DNA from: Buddleja alternifolia
Lineage: Eukaryota > Streptophyta > Magnoliopsida > Lamiales > Scrophulariaceae
Assembly (NCBI GenBank): GCA_019426215.1
Contig: CM033403.1
Coordinates: 3,549,001-3,613,000, forward strand
Reading direction: 5' to 3'
DNA: 64,000 nt
In this document: positions 47,656-59,346 of the stretch, one piece after another
How the letters are laid out: every line of letters starts with the position of its first letter
Numbering within the stretch: position 1 is the first letter of the stretch
Notes under the pieces: model-generated
The model's input: the letters and a program-made list of their open reading frames with translations, nothing else
What the model was told of the DNA's origin: nothing
Databases searched by the model: none
Made by a program: the position numbers and the translations under genes

Positions 47656-48688
47656 TAAATACCACGTTAGTATCAAAATGAAATAATTGAGATTCAGTCT
47701 GTATTTTTTAACCAACATCAAATAAATAAATTGATAAAAAAAAGTTAAAGAGACTTTTTTAGTATACATGGATTCCGCAATCACATTTTTGAACCAATAT
47801 CAAATAAATAAATTAGAACACAGAAGAGAAATAACAAATAAAGGAAGATAGTTTAGGGAAATAAGGAAAATGAATGTGTGTTAAAAGAAAAATTAGGAGA
47901 GATAAGTTACTCGGGATACTTGTCAAAAATTTATAAATAGTGATTGTCACACCAAAGTTTAAAACCCCAGACACCTATTGTTTTATTATATAGTTAGAAG
48001 TATAGATAATTTTGATAATTTACCATTACTTATGTTAGTTACCACATATTAGATGTATATGTCGAATGTACTCGACTTACTATGTTAAATCAGGTTAGCA
48101 TAATGATTCAATTAGTTCTATAAGTAAATAAGTGAAAATTCCTAATATAAGTGTGATTTTGCATTAAAATTGATATCTTAATAACTTATGAAATTTAACC
48201 AGTGATTCTACCTAATTAGCTAAAAGCTAAGTTGTCTTTTGTAATTTATAAATTTAATGTTCCCCTTAAACATAATTTTTCCTCTTTTTAAATTGCTTGT
48301 TACTCAACTAATACTTATATAACATTTAATAAAATTATATATTATACAAATTATATATTATTAAATATTATTTAATAAATTGCGTGTTACTCAACTAATA
48401 CTTATTAAATATTATTTAATAATAATAATTGGAATATTGGAAAATTGAATAGGTATTTTTATTATATAAAATATGGAAAGTAAGAGAATGAGTTGGAAAG
48501 TGAGATAATGTAATTAATGATGTGAATAGATTGAAATGATGAAATGATTGGTTGTTGTATGGAGGAATGTACAGTGTTATTTAAAATTTAATCATTTTCT
48601 GTTGAATTTGGCTTGGACTGTGTATTTCATTTTTTAGTGATCCAATAAATGAAAATGTTTTTAAAATTCTTAACCATACATAGCCTAA

Positions 48689-49486
48689 ATATTTTTTACC
48701 GTAAATCTAAAATTATGTAGTATTAATATGTGCTTAGTTTGATTCATATTGCATTTGTAATTTGTGAATGTCTAAATTCTGAGGACTGATTTGTTTTGTC
48801 ATGTTTATGTATGTTCATATTATTCTAACTTAATTTTAATATATTAATAATTATTATAATATAATTATGACATCATCGGTCCGATCATGGTTAAACCAGC
48901 GGTTTAACCAGTGACCCTTATATCGTTAAATATTCCGGTTCGATGATCAGGCTGATTTTTAAACTATTGGTTGCAGTTGAATGCTTAATAGTTTTTCTTA
49001 TTGGAGTGGTAATTGGTTTATCATTTTTTAAAAAGTGTTTAATTAAAACGAAATATAATTATGATAAGTATTAAGAGTGAAAATTAGTAATATCTCAATA
49101 CCAAAAAGATATGAATAACCCTAGCCGTGTGTATGGAAAAGACTTTGTTGGGAGAGGCAAAACTCACTTCGGTGATCTCTACGCCTCGAAGGGATTAGTC
49201 TCCGGTGTCCGACTTGGGGAAACCCTTGGTATATATAAAAAAAAAAGATAGCAAAAATAATAATAATTAGAGACTTGAAGCTTTATGTAATTAAATGAGC
49301 AAATACATTTGGCGATATGAGTATTAATTACTTATTTGTCATCCACAATCTTCTTTTTGTTTTTGCATTAGCATGTTTCACCAAGGCCTCAAAAACCACA
49401 TAGGGATTGGACTTTATATTGATATTTTGTTCTAAATCTATTACTTTCTTTTATAGAGCCTCAGAAAAGGAAAAAAACTATCCGAG
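48689..49486. other. AT-rich interval with a possible SINE-like patch
   Basis: Mostly AT-rich spacer. A GC-richer patch at about 49127-49232 (GGGAGAGGCAAAACTCACTT, then TCGAAGGGATTAGTCTCCGG) is followed by an A-run and could be a SINE end, but no A or B box was convincing. Confidence 0.35.
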
Positions 49487-49700
49487 ACTTGTTGGTTTAG
49501 TGGTACCGACCTCTCACTTTATGCGAGAGGACTTGGTTCGAATCTAGGCTGCCACAAGTTGTGGCTCTCCCCTCCTTTATAGAGTTACATAGAGTCTCTA
49601 TGTTATGGCTATAAGATTATAATTATCAACTCGAATTTATCGGGCTAGATATATAGAGTATCTCTTTCCTCTTGAATTAATAAAAGAAAAGAAAAGAAAA
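49487..49700 (+). mobile_element. tRNA-derived SINE
   Basis: An A box TTGGTTTAGTGGTACC (49492-49507) and a B box GGTTCGAATC (49535-49544) have the spacing of an RNA polymerase III promoter. A non-tRNA body follows and ends in an A-rich tail of AAAAG units (about 49680-49700). This is the usual architecture of plant SINEs. No exact target duplication was found. Confidence 0.75.
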
Positions 49701-52286
49701 ACACTTAATTTACTATCAGAAATTTCGTTTTATTAAATTACCTTCTGATTGAACTTTGAAGTAATAATTCGACAAATAATCCATCACTAAATTTGAATTT
49801 ATTTAGTATATGCACAAGTAGAATTATATATAATTATATATATATTATAGGCCAGTTTGAGATTCAAAGTGCGTCGGTTGCAGCCTTTTCAATCATTTTT
49901 TTCCAACTGAATTATGTTGAGATGGGTAAGGCCAACCACAATTCTCAAATCAATAATCATGATTAGACTCAAAAATACAATGCTAGATTTAACATAAAAT
50001 TACACGCCTCTTCATACGTACGTAGGGGAATTTACATGTTTTTTCCCTCCAATGAAGTCAACTTATATTATAATGTTAGTCTTCTTAATTGGCTGCGGAG
50101 CATGTGACATGTGAAGCCATTCCGGAGGGTTAGTAGGCGGTATAATAGCCGATTTTTTTGTTACGTTTGGTGAGAGATTTAATAATACGCAAAATGTTTA
50201 TATGTTCTAGAAGAAAAATAATTGGATAAAAATACCACTTACAAAAATAATTCTTATATTAGTACTACTAATACTATCATATGGATTAGCATGTGACTCA
50301 AACATATGAGTTGACATTTAGTATTGCCATGCTTTGTATGTTTACATTGCTAGCAATTTTAAACATGTTAGTCTTCAAAAGTAAGAATAGTGCGTTATTT
50401 AAAAGTTCGAAAGGATAAATATCGATGGATAATCATGACTAGAAAACTACTAAATATTTGTCATTATTAATCATGATTGCGAATAGGCACGTTCAACAAT
50501 ATAAAAAGTAAACAAAGTAATTATCGATGAATATATCAAAACAAATTAATTAACAATTAATTGAAAAAACCAAGACCAGCAAAATGCTCACTTCTTCATT
50601 ATTGATTAGAGTTGTCGAATAATTAAAATTCTTCTTTAACAAACATCCATACGGTGTTTTCTAGAAAGACTTATCAATCAAATCGTCTCGTGCACGGTTT
50701 GATGTCACAAACAAGGATGAACTTTAATAAGAATTCCTCCTCAAAAATCGACTTACTATTGTTTTTCTCTAGACAAAAGATTCCATCGTTTCTCCTTGGA
50801 TTCGTATCCTTGAAAACAAGAGGGAAAAAACTATGTAAAGCTGAAGCCAAGGCGCCCGCGTAGACGTTAGTTAGGCAGCGTGTGAGGTGGCGCGTGGTGC
50901 CATACGGGTTCAACGCAAGTACATGGTCAAATTCGCAAATCCGAATTTCGCAACGAGGATAATTGATTGTTAAGTGATGGCTCACAACCCCCTCGTTTAA
51001 ATGGTACCATGCATGCCTAACCCGTCTTGGGTTGCACAATTTAATTTTTATTTTGGTTGCATTTGGTGCAACTCAAAGTTGATAATCATTAGGTATTCCT
51101 CACGATCCCAACAATCACCTCCTCCATCAAGCAACCAGATTACACAAAAAGTATCCCACTTCGTGATTCTCCTAGAACCGTGGAATAGACAAAATGTAGT
51201 GTTCTGTACATGTCACAATCGTGACATCTCAGTTCACTGAGGACTAATGACATCTATGCAACACTAGGATTCAAATATTCAACACGAAACCAATATGGAA
51301 TCTTAACATAATTATTCAATCTCACACTTTCCAATGTGTATTCTTATGCATGTACTAATCCCCAGATCTATACCTATGGAACAAGATACTCTCCCAATAA
51401 GAGTCTCACACACAAGCAAGTCCTGATAGGATCGTGGTATCCCATTTTCTCAAGCTCTCAATCACTTAGAACGGGTTTTAGGATCACAAATTTGGAGGGC
51501 ATTCCTCAGTCGCCTCCCGGTGTGTGAGACTTCTCCCGTAGCTGCTTGTGATCCGTAAGACTTTATCTAAACTAAGAAAAGAATAAGAGAAAGAGAACAA
51601 GCCAATTTATGGATATAATATAAGATAAGACATTCATAGTGTTTACACGTTTTGACCAAGCCGATAGATGGCTTGCTAGCTAGACACTTAACAATATAGA
51701 AAACTTACTTGATTTGATTTTTGTTCCCTGAAAATAATAACAAACACCATCCACCAAAAAATCACCCAAAAAAGCACTTGGAAATGATTAAATCTATCGC
51801 ATCCCTCCAAAAAAAGAATCAAATGCTATTTTCTCAAAATAATACCAAACACTCTCTCACTAGATTGCACAACTCCCAATACTTATTTTTAACTCTAATT
51901 CCCACCAAAATATACTCCCAAAATCATAGACGGATGGAGACTGGAGAGGGGCCGCTTGTGTCCCTCCCTCAATTTTTTCATAATGTTCAATTTAGTACAT
52001 GTATATGAAAATATAATATTTTGCCCCCACCCACCTCGCCCAAAAAAATATTAATAATTCATTTCTTGTATCCCCAAGTTATATATTTTACTCACTAATC
52101 ATTGTTCTCAACTAATTTTTCACTCAATTTTAGTAGTTTTTATACGTATTTCTTCTCTTCTATGCAATAAATATTTCTTTGATTTTTTTGCCTTTTCTTT
52201 TGAAAGTTAATTTCTCTGAAACCAAATATTTAATGGAATATAAACATGGTTGCGATTTTTAATCTGTAATGTTAAAATTGAAATTA
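49701..52286. other. Long interval without recognised gene
   Basis: AT-rich spacer with a more complex part at about 50640-51560. That part has phrases such as GGTGTGTGAGACTTCTCCCG that suggest transposon-derived sequence, but I could not assign a family, termini or a coding region. Short frames here show no conserved features. Confidence 0.4.
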
Positions 52287-52294
52287 GTCATATC

Positions 52295-53215
52295 CAGGAA
52301 CGGATCCAGGAATCACTTGTTGGGGGGTAGGGGGCGAGTTACCATGCATTAAATTAAATTTTTTGATAATATTTGTATGTAGAATTTTATTTTAATTTTA
52401 ATTCATAAGTAAAATGATAATTATCGTGTGCAAAAGAATAAGCGACTTTCAATAAAAATTATAGTGCTTTTCTAAATATATAAAAAAAGAAGATCAAATT
52501 TGTACTCGATATTTTTTGTGTACATATTATCGTATGATTGAGTAAGTTATTACACATAAAAAGACATGTTAAACGCTAATTTTGAACCTAATTTGCTCAT
52601 ATGAATATTCATTATTTGAACAGATATAAAGTATCTCTTAACTATTAACACCAATATCCTAATTTTTGATAGACTCTTTTTTTGTCTTTAAATTTGTAAA
52701 TGCCTTTTTTTCCCCTTATAACCAAAGCCTTTTATATATTTGTAAGAAAAGTGCTTAATAATTTTAATTCTAATTATTCCTTTTCAACATATTTATCTTA
52801 TAGATTCTAGGAAAATTGCCTATTAAATTTAAGCAAAAAAAAAAGTTGTTCACAATTTCAGTTTATCTTGCTTTCCCATTTTTTCTTTTCTGGTAATGTA
52901 TTTATTAAAAGCAAGTATATTATAAATAAAAATTTATTTGTTAAAAGCATGTATACTATAAATAAAAATTATTTTGTTAAAAGTAAGTATATTATAAATA
53001 AAAAGGAAAAAAGAATAAAGGGCGTGAGGGAGAGGCCTAGAGGAATTGAACTCTAGATCTCAAAGGTTGAGAGAAAAAGTGCTAACCAACTCCACTGGAA
53101 CTCTCTATGCTTACATCTAAAACCTTAACTTAATATTTTTTTTTCGGGATACCTGGGAATGAAAATTTATATTCTCGGGGGGCCCCCCCCCCCCCCCCCC
53201 CCAAATCTGTCCCTA
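52295..53215. mobile_element. hAT-like element, poly-G family, copy 2
   Basis: The left end CAGGAACGGATCCAGGAATC and the right end (TAGGGACAGATTTGGGGGG on -) are of the CAGGGACGGAGCC type. Flanking octamers GTCATATC (52287-52294) and GGCATATC (53216-53223) match at 7 of 8. Near the right end it carries a run of G then more than 20 C. An interior direct repeat (AAAGCAAGTATATTATAAAT type) lies at about 52909-53003. Length is 921 bp; no transposase is seen. Confidence 0.75.
53030..53100 (-). repeat. tRNA-like sequence inside the hAT-like element
   Basis: On - the text TCCAGTGGAGTTGGTTAGCA followed by GAGTTCAATTC resembles A and B boxes of a tRNA or tRNA-derived SINE. The B box departs from GGTTCGAATC at several positions and no full cloverleaf is evident, so it is a degenerate copy. 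Confidence 0.45.
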
Positions 53216-53223
53216 GGCATATC

Positions 53224-53933
53224 ATATTTCATAAACTTTTTTTTTTTAATTAATGTTAGAATCATTTTCCATTTTGTTTTAGAAACTACATTTTATTAGA
53301 TTAGTTATCAAAATATGTTAGATATTATTTATATGGTTTTAATTAGTAATACTACATTTACATTTAAGGTTGTAAACCGGTCGAGTCGAATCGAATCGAA
53401 CAAGTTTGTGTCCAAGTTTAGTATGAATTATTATCGAGTTCAAAATTTTGTGTTTAAACTTAGATCGGTTGTTAGCCGGCCGAGCTCAAATTCTCTTTAA
53501 TGAAGCCGAATACTAATAGAGCTAGAGCATCTTAATATTTTTGTACTCAATCTCGCCCCCCTTGGCCAAGTTCTTGGCTTTATTCCTGCCCAACACAAAA
53601 CCAAACATAGCCACATTTTTCTCTTGAATGTGTTTTAGCCCATCTATGAAAGCTATTGGACCTCTCCTGCTTTTAACCCAAAATATTGGGCGGTCTCTTG
53701 TCAAAGACTTAATATATTGTTGGGTTCAAGTCTTTTTGATGTTGTTACGGGCTTTTCAATACGTTTGACAGCTTCGGGGACCACTCGTGTTTTAATAGTT
53801 GTTTAGGGGTTGTTTTGCCAATTCCCTATAAGGGATTCCTATTTAGCAATTTTCTTGCATGCATTCACCTTTGAGCCGTAATTGTTGCTTTTAGCTTGTT
53901 TTTCTATATATATGTTTTGTAATAACTATTTTC
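53224..53933. other. Interval with a GAGCTC-type relic
   Basis: A degenerate patch with GTCGAGTCGAATCGAATCGA and GCCGGCCGAGCTCAAATTC (about 53370-53510) recalls the hAT-type element at 58902-59346. The remainder is spacer with no recognised gene. Confidence 0.4.
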
Positions 53934-54340
53934 ACTAACACAAAAGGTAATTTTATCGACAAAATTTGAAGTGACAATGTTACAAATTTTCACTAAATAC
54001 ATATATTGAGTGAAAATAATTTTTACTTTGTCACAATAAGAGTTTCAGTGTCAAGAGTTTTTAAAATTGTCACTATTGATAATTAGTGACACACATTAGT
54101 GACAACTATATTTATTGTTAATAAGTTGTCACTATAGGGGTGTCACTAATTTTCAATAGTGACAATAATTTTCTTATCACTAATTATTAAAAGTGACAGC
54201 TTGTATACAAATATTGTCACTATTAAATATGTAAAACTTATTTTTTTGATAAAACAAAAATTTTTGTCACTAAAAATTTACAATCAATGACAGCTTTGAC
54301 ATTGTCACGTGACATTTTGTCACTAATTATAATCTTATTT
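53934..54340. repeat. Cluster of GTGACA/TGTCAC motifs, possible decayed CACTA end
   Basis: The block begins CACTAACACAAAAGG and contains many short TAGTGACA and TTGTCACTA motifs on both strands. Dense subterminal repeats of this sort are typical of CACTA elements. No opposite terminus or target duplication was found, so this is tentative. Confidence 0.4.
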
Positions 54341-54580
54341 TTTGTTTCCCATTGATAATATGTTGATCTTCATTTTTTTTAATATTGGATATTATTGTTT
54401 CCTAAAAAGACAGAGCATTAAGTAGAGCTAAGAACATCCACTCAACATTAATGTCGACCAAATAGAAAGTAGTACATCAGTCTTAAACAGCACTAATAAA
54501 AATGGCGTTGAATTCCAAATCAAATTGAGCCAAAAAGACAATGACTCTCGAATTAATCTACTACAGACATGCATAAGTAT

Positions 54581-54612
<32 letters not shown>

Positions 54613-54645
54613 GGGCTCCGACATGCATGCATGCATGCTACAAGG

Positions 54646-57600
54646 CTACAAGCAACTCCGTGGGGAGACAGCTCCATTACTGTAACCTGCTGCATTTTGA
54701 CAATAGGCGAGTGTTGGTCTTTTCAATCGGTTCACGTAAGTGAGCTTAATGTCTTGCAATCTGATTCCTCGGCATGGATTACTCTTACTGCAAAGGAACG
54801 TCATCGCTGCCTGCGTTGACGATGTCCCCTTTATGTTTTTGTATGTTACCTGACTCACTCTCACACCTGAGCTCTGCATGCCAAAACAAATTAAGAAAAA
54901 GATTTATGACTATTGAGTATTTCATTGAAAGGTTATTAACTAATATTAAAAATCACCAATATTGGACTTGCAAATTTTTAGTGATGTCAAAATTATCAAA
55001 GAACTGAAAATCGCAATATTAGTTCCGAAGGATAGATTCTAGTCCAGTTGTGTTGTTTATAAATGTGCACAATTAGTCTTACATGATACATTTTTTTTGC
55101 ATTTTTTGTCTCAATCGTTAAAATAAACGTAAACCGTTAATTTAGTCACTTGTTGCACACCTGATGAATAGAAAAATGGAAAGCACATGCATTACATGCG
55201 CGGAATTCCATCCAATTTTTAACTATTGGAACAAAAATTGCAGCAAAATGTATGCTAAAGGATTAATTTTGAAGTCCAGAAATAATGAGACAAACTACAA
55301 TAACCTCTATCCTATCCTATGAGACTAGTATTCCATTTTCCACTATTATGAATTAGTCAAAAGATTAAAAAGTCTGAATTCATCTTATTAGAATGAGACA
55401 AATATAGTATGGCATTGATAGTGTAATAAAAAAATAAATCTAACTGATGTGATGGGGGCTCGGGGATACTTAGTGGTTTTGGGGAGTTGGACTCCCAGGT
55501 GATCTCCATCCATATGTATAAATCTGATCATAGAGAGCACTCGGGATTTCAGCTCCCGAGAGCCACTAAGCAGGGACAGAGCCAGGAATTTGGGGGGGGG
55601 GGGGGGGGGGGGGGGGCGAGATTGTTGTGATATATGCATACATTTTTTTTTGGTAGATAGTCGAAGGAGTGAAAGAGGGGTGCGGGGGGCTTGCCCCTCG
55701 CGGTACGATACGCTATATTTGTGGAGGAAAATATAATAAGAAACTTGATTCAATTACAACTTTTAACATACTTTATACTCTTATATCTCTTTCTTTATAG
55801 CCAAGATTTTGGGTTTGGCGGGGGGGGGGGGGGGGCGAACTCAAAATTAAAACATGATATTTTTTTATAAGGTAAAAAAATGATTTTTCAAAATTGAGGG
55901 GGGGGGGGGGGCGACCGCACCCTCCAGCCCCCCGGCTCCGTCCCTGCAACTAAGTATGACCCGGTAGTTATTGTACGTATATACCTGATTGGGACAACGA
56001 TTTTGAGGGCAATACTGTTGATCAATGATTATGGGATTGGCAACATTCCTCATGATCAAATTTCTGAACTCAAGATTCCTGGCATAGCCACCACTAGGCC
56101 TAGCCCATGATTTCAACCGGACGCCATTGTCTGTCCTTGTGAACACTGAATTCGTTACGGTCACATTTTGGACTCCAGCTTCATTCATACTGTTACCTAA
56201 GCTCCCCACGCTGTGTGATCAATTAAATGATATCAAGATTAGTAAAAGCAATAATATAAAATAAGGTTCCATCTTAATTATATTATACTATGCTCATTTT
56301 TACTAAAATCATACAACTGAATATCAAAGAGGTACGAAGTTTGTCACTCTTGAACGCGCCCCATTTGTGTGAACCATATCAATGACAACCTTGATTTTTA
56401 TTCTAAGATTCTTATATTAGACTCTATTACCTGATACCATGTCCAGGACCGCATCCAATTTTCGAAATCCACAAGTTCATGGATCCAGGGCCGATAGATA
56501 TACAGTCGTCTCCGGTTCTAATAGTGCTGCTAGTGATTGTAATACCCCTCGAATTCTCAATATGGATGCCATCCGTGTTAGGGCTTCCACTTGGGGCAAT
56601 GATCCTGATTTTCTGTATCTTTATATTGTTGCTGCGAGTAATGGACATGTGCATTCTATGGCTGTTGAACGACCTCAAACCGCTAACTACCACATTGCTA
56701 CACCATTGAAAAGATATCGACTGCAATCGTACATCACATTCAAAACTGTTATTATTTTTTTGGGTGAAGCGATCAAATATATCATTACACCAGAATATTA
56801 AATAATGACAAATAAATAATCATCATTAAAAAATGTATAAGTAAATTACTATGAACAACCAACTACTATATATATAAGTAAGTACTACTAGATGTGTGAT
56901 ACACTCTATTAGTAGTGTGCAAAAACAATTTGAAATTATTTAAATTTCATCATTATTACTATTTATTTTGATATTTATTTTATGTTTTATTTGAATTTTT
57001 TATTAATAAAGTAAATAATTTTAAGTTTAGGAAGAGAGCATAAAATATACCCTTTAAGTTAATTAATTAGAAAGAGATAATGGTGAGAAAATTGGAGAGA
57101 AATAGAGTGGTAATGGTATGAAAGTTGGCCTGAGAAAAAGACAGAAATAAATTGGTTGTAGAAACTTGTATTTTTTTATTTTTTTTTTGGCAAAACTAAA
57201 AAATGTCACTCTTTTGGGTGACACCAAAATCTTCCTCTTCCTTTATGAAATAGAGTATAAATTAATATATAATGAAAGTTTTGAAATGCCACTTTTGCTT
57301 CATTGACTTACTTTCATGTTACTCGTAACTCATGACTCTTGAGTGGAAGAGTGAACTTGTTAAAAAAGAAAGAAAAAAAAACAGAAGTAAAAAAGTCATA
57401 TATAGGAAATTAATATATAATAAGTAACAAAAATGAAATGACCAAACTTACCCTTGCTCCAAACGGACAGTTATTGAATCCCTTTCTACAAGACCATAAA
57501 CTGGATCCTTTAGCATCAATAGTGCCCCCAATGATTGTTAACCTGCTTACTTTATAGAACTGAATCCAATACTCAGAATTTCCAAGTGACTGGTAGTTAT

Positions 57601-57883
57601 TAGGAGCAACAATAGTTCCTGCTATTTGGAACACAATCCTATTCCTGCATGGGCCCGTAAACGATATAGATCTCAGCAAAAATGTGCCGCGTGGAACGCT
57701 TACTGCAGATGGTCTAACCGAGCTGCAGGCCGCCTTCCAAGCCCGTTGGAATGCCAAGGTCGAGTCTGTCTTTCCGTCTCCTCTCGCGCCAAAACGGACA
57801 ACATTATAGGCTGTAGTAGGAAATAATTGTATTGCAATCAAGGCAAGAAAGAATTTCCAAGAGAATGATATCAACTTAGGCAT
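54646..57883 (-). CDS. Polygalacturonase (GH28), copy 2
   Basis: Four exons on -: 57883-57452, 56720-56431, 56210-55985 and 54873-54646, with GT-AG introns in phases 0, 2 and 0. They join to 391 residues, the same length and exon plan as polygalacturonase 1. Residues 1 to about 25 form a signal peptide (WKFFLALIAIQLFPTTA), so the product should be secreted and act on wall pectin. GH28 motifs are NTDG 192-195, GDD 214-216, GHG 237-239 and RLK 272-274; the last is a conservative change from RIK. Catalytic aspartates are kept. Intron 3 (54874-55984) contains a hAT-like element with long G-runs. A TATA box lies 67-76 bp upstream of the start codon, and a duplicated W-box palindrome farther upstream. 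The two genes are probably tandem duplicates. Confidence 0.95.
55571..55946. mobile_element. hAT-like element, poly-G family, copy 3, in intron 3 of polygalacturonase 2
   Basis: The left end CAGGGACAGAGCCAGGAATT and the right end (CAGGGACGGAGCCGGGGGGC on -) are matching inverted repeats. Flanking octamers CCACTAAG (55563-55570) and CAACTAAG (55947-55954) match at 7 of 8. Three long G-runs lie inside (about 55594-55616, 55819-55836 and 55899-55911). Length is 376 bp. It ends only about 40 bp before exon 3 in genome coordinates, close to the splice donor on -. Confidence 0.88.
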
Positions 57884-57949
57884 ATTGGTTAAGCTTTTGA
57901 AAGTGGTGGGAAATACTTTGTGTGATGAGAAAGCATTGAGTGAGGACTG

Positions 57950-57959
57950 TAATATATAG
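57950..57959 (-). promoter_or_regulatory. TATA box of polygalacturonase 2
   Basis: On - the sequence CTATATATTA lies about 67-76 bp before the start codon, a normal distance for a short-leader TATA promoter. Confidence 0.65.
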
Positions 57960-58040
57960 TACTTCCTTTGTGAAGAATTGGACAGTGTCAGCTAGATCGA
58001 AGTTGTAATTATAATATTGACCAATCTTATTATTATATTT

Positions 58041-58253
58041 AAGAAATATATTCAATAGCATACTTTATGATTTTCTAGTATTAATTTTTTTAACATGTTA
58101 GTGTATTTAACAAGTCAAGAGAATTGACTTTGTACTGCATCATTTTATTTAAGAAATATATTTAATAGCATTCTTTATGATTTTCTAGTATTAATTTTTT
58201 TAACATGTTATTGTATTAAACAAGTCAAGAGAATTGACTTTGTACTGCATCAA
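58041..58253 (-). promoter_or_regulatory. Tandem 110-bp promoter duplication with W-box palindromes
   Basis: Two units (58041-58150 and 58151-58253) are about 95 percent alike by eye. Each contains AAGTCAAGAGAATTGACTT (58112-58130 and 58222-58240), an inverted pair of TTGAC W-box cores. They lie about 160-370 bp upstream of the polygalacturonase 2 start codon. WRKY binding is family knowledge for such cores; actual use here is inferred. Confidence 0.75.
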
Positions 58254-58893
58254 ATTGGATATTCAAATTACTCATGTCAGACCATGTATTTGCTAGTGGA
58301 ATCAAACTTAATTGGATCCTATATTCATGTGGAATATTCAGATCGTACGTCGACGTAGTGGGGCGATGAAATCTTGGGATTAGCGCGACATAAGGGAGGT
58401 GGTTATTTAATTTCAAACACAATATTACAAAACAATTCCCTAAAATAAATTCACATTAAAAAAAATATGAAAATGTTTGTAAATCCAAAAAATTCATTGC
58501 AACAATTTTTTATTACAAAAATCTCAACACTCGGGTTCATATATTTTTGGACTCAATTACCCTTAGCGTTTTAGATTTAACCAGATATGTTTGCTCTTAC
58601 ATAAAGTTTTTTATTTGACGTTTTTTTTAAAAAAATAAATGGAACTTGTATTGCTGATGATTTTAATTTTAAAGTTTTAGTTCTTTCCATATCTTCTATA
58701 AAGTAAAAAGAATATTGTTAAAAATAATTAGCATTTTTAATTGAAACATTATACATAAAAATATTAAAATATGTAATGATAAAATAATGAAATCCATATT
58801 ATACAATATTTCATCCATTTGAAAAGTCCAAAAATAATAAGATACCTATCAAAAGAATTAGTTGATTTTTTCATACTCTAAGAGTATATTGTT
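58254..58893. other. Upstream flank of polygalacturonase 2
   Basis: AT-rich sequence between the duplicated promoter unit and the hAT-type element. No gene or clear motif was recognised. Confidence 0.4.
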
Positions 58894-58901
58894 ATTCACT
58901 C

Positions 58902-59346
58902 TAGGGATGTAAACGAGCCGAGCTCGAGCCGAGCCTGGCAAATTTGCCAGGCTCGAGCTCGAGCTCGAGCTCGAGCCTGAGCTCACGAGCTCGAGCTCGA
59001 GCTCGTCGAGCCCGGGTTTGAAGGGCTCGAGCTCGAGCTCGCGAGCTCGAGCTCACGAGCTCGAGCCGAGCCCGAGCTCGCGAGCTCGAGCCAGGCTCGC
59101 GAGCTCAAGCTTGAATTGGGCTCGCGAGCCTGGTAATTATAATATATAATTAATATTTAATATATATAATTAATATTTAATATATAAAAATATATATAAA
59201 ATTATGAAAAAGCTCGCGAGCTTTTGCAGATACATTTAGGCTCGAGCTCGAGCTCGTGAAACTCGAGCTCGAGCTCGTGAAACTCGAGCTCGAGTCGAGC
59301 CGGCTCGCCAGGCTCGCGAGCCGGCTCGGCTCAACTTACATCCCTA
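58902..59346. mobile_element. hAT-type MITE made largely of GAGCTC repeats
   Basis: The ends TAGGGATGTAAACGAGCC and its counterpart ending TTACATCCCTA are inverted repeats. A perfect 8-bp target duplication ATTCACTC flanks it (58894-58901 and 59347-59354). Most of the inside is short-period GAGCTCGAGCTCG sequence, interrupted by an AT-rich centre (about 59130-59210). The sequence is highly self-complementary. Length is 445 bp. Degenerate relatives occur at 47584-47655, about 53370-53510 and in intron 1 of the 5-phosphatase gene. Confidence 0.92.

Larger units (their letters stand above)
46765..48685. mobile_element. Candidate PIF/Harbinger-like element
   Basis: The left end GGCTCCGTATGGTTG and the right end (GGCTATGTATGGTTA on -) match at 12 of 15 bases. 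Each is bordered by TAA (46762-46764 and 48686-48688), the usual 3-bp target of this superfamily. The interior contains a poly-A run, a G-rich patch and a GAGCTC relic, with no transposase. The short matches make this less certain than the other elements. Confidence 0.55.

Noticed and set aside
56439..56801. Plus-strand frames opposite exon 2 of polygalacturonase 2
   Set aside because: They lie antisense to a GH28 exon with all motifs intact and show no independent similarity.
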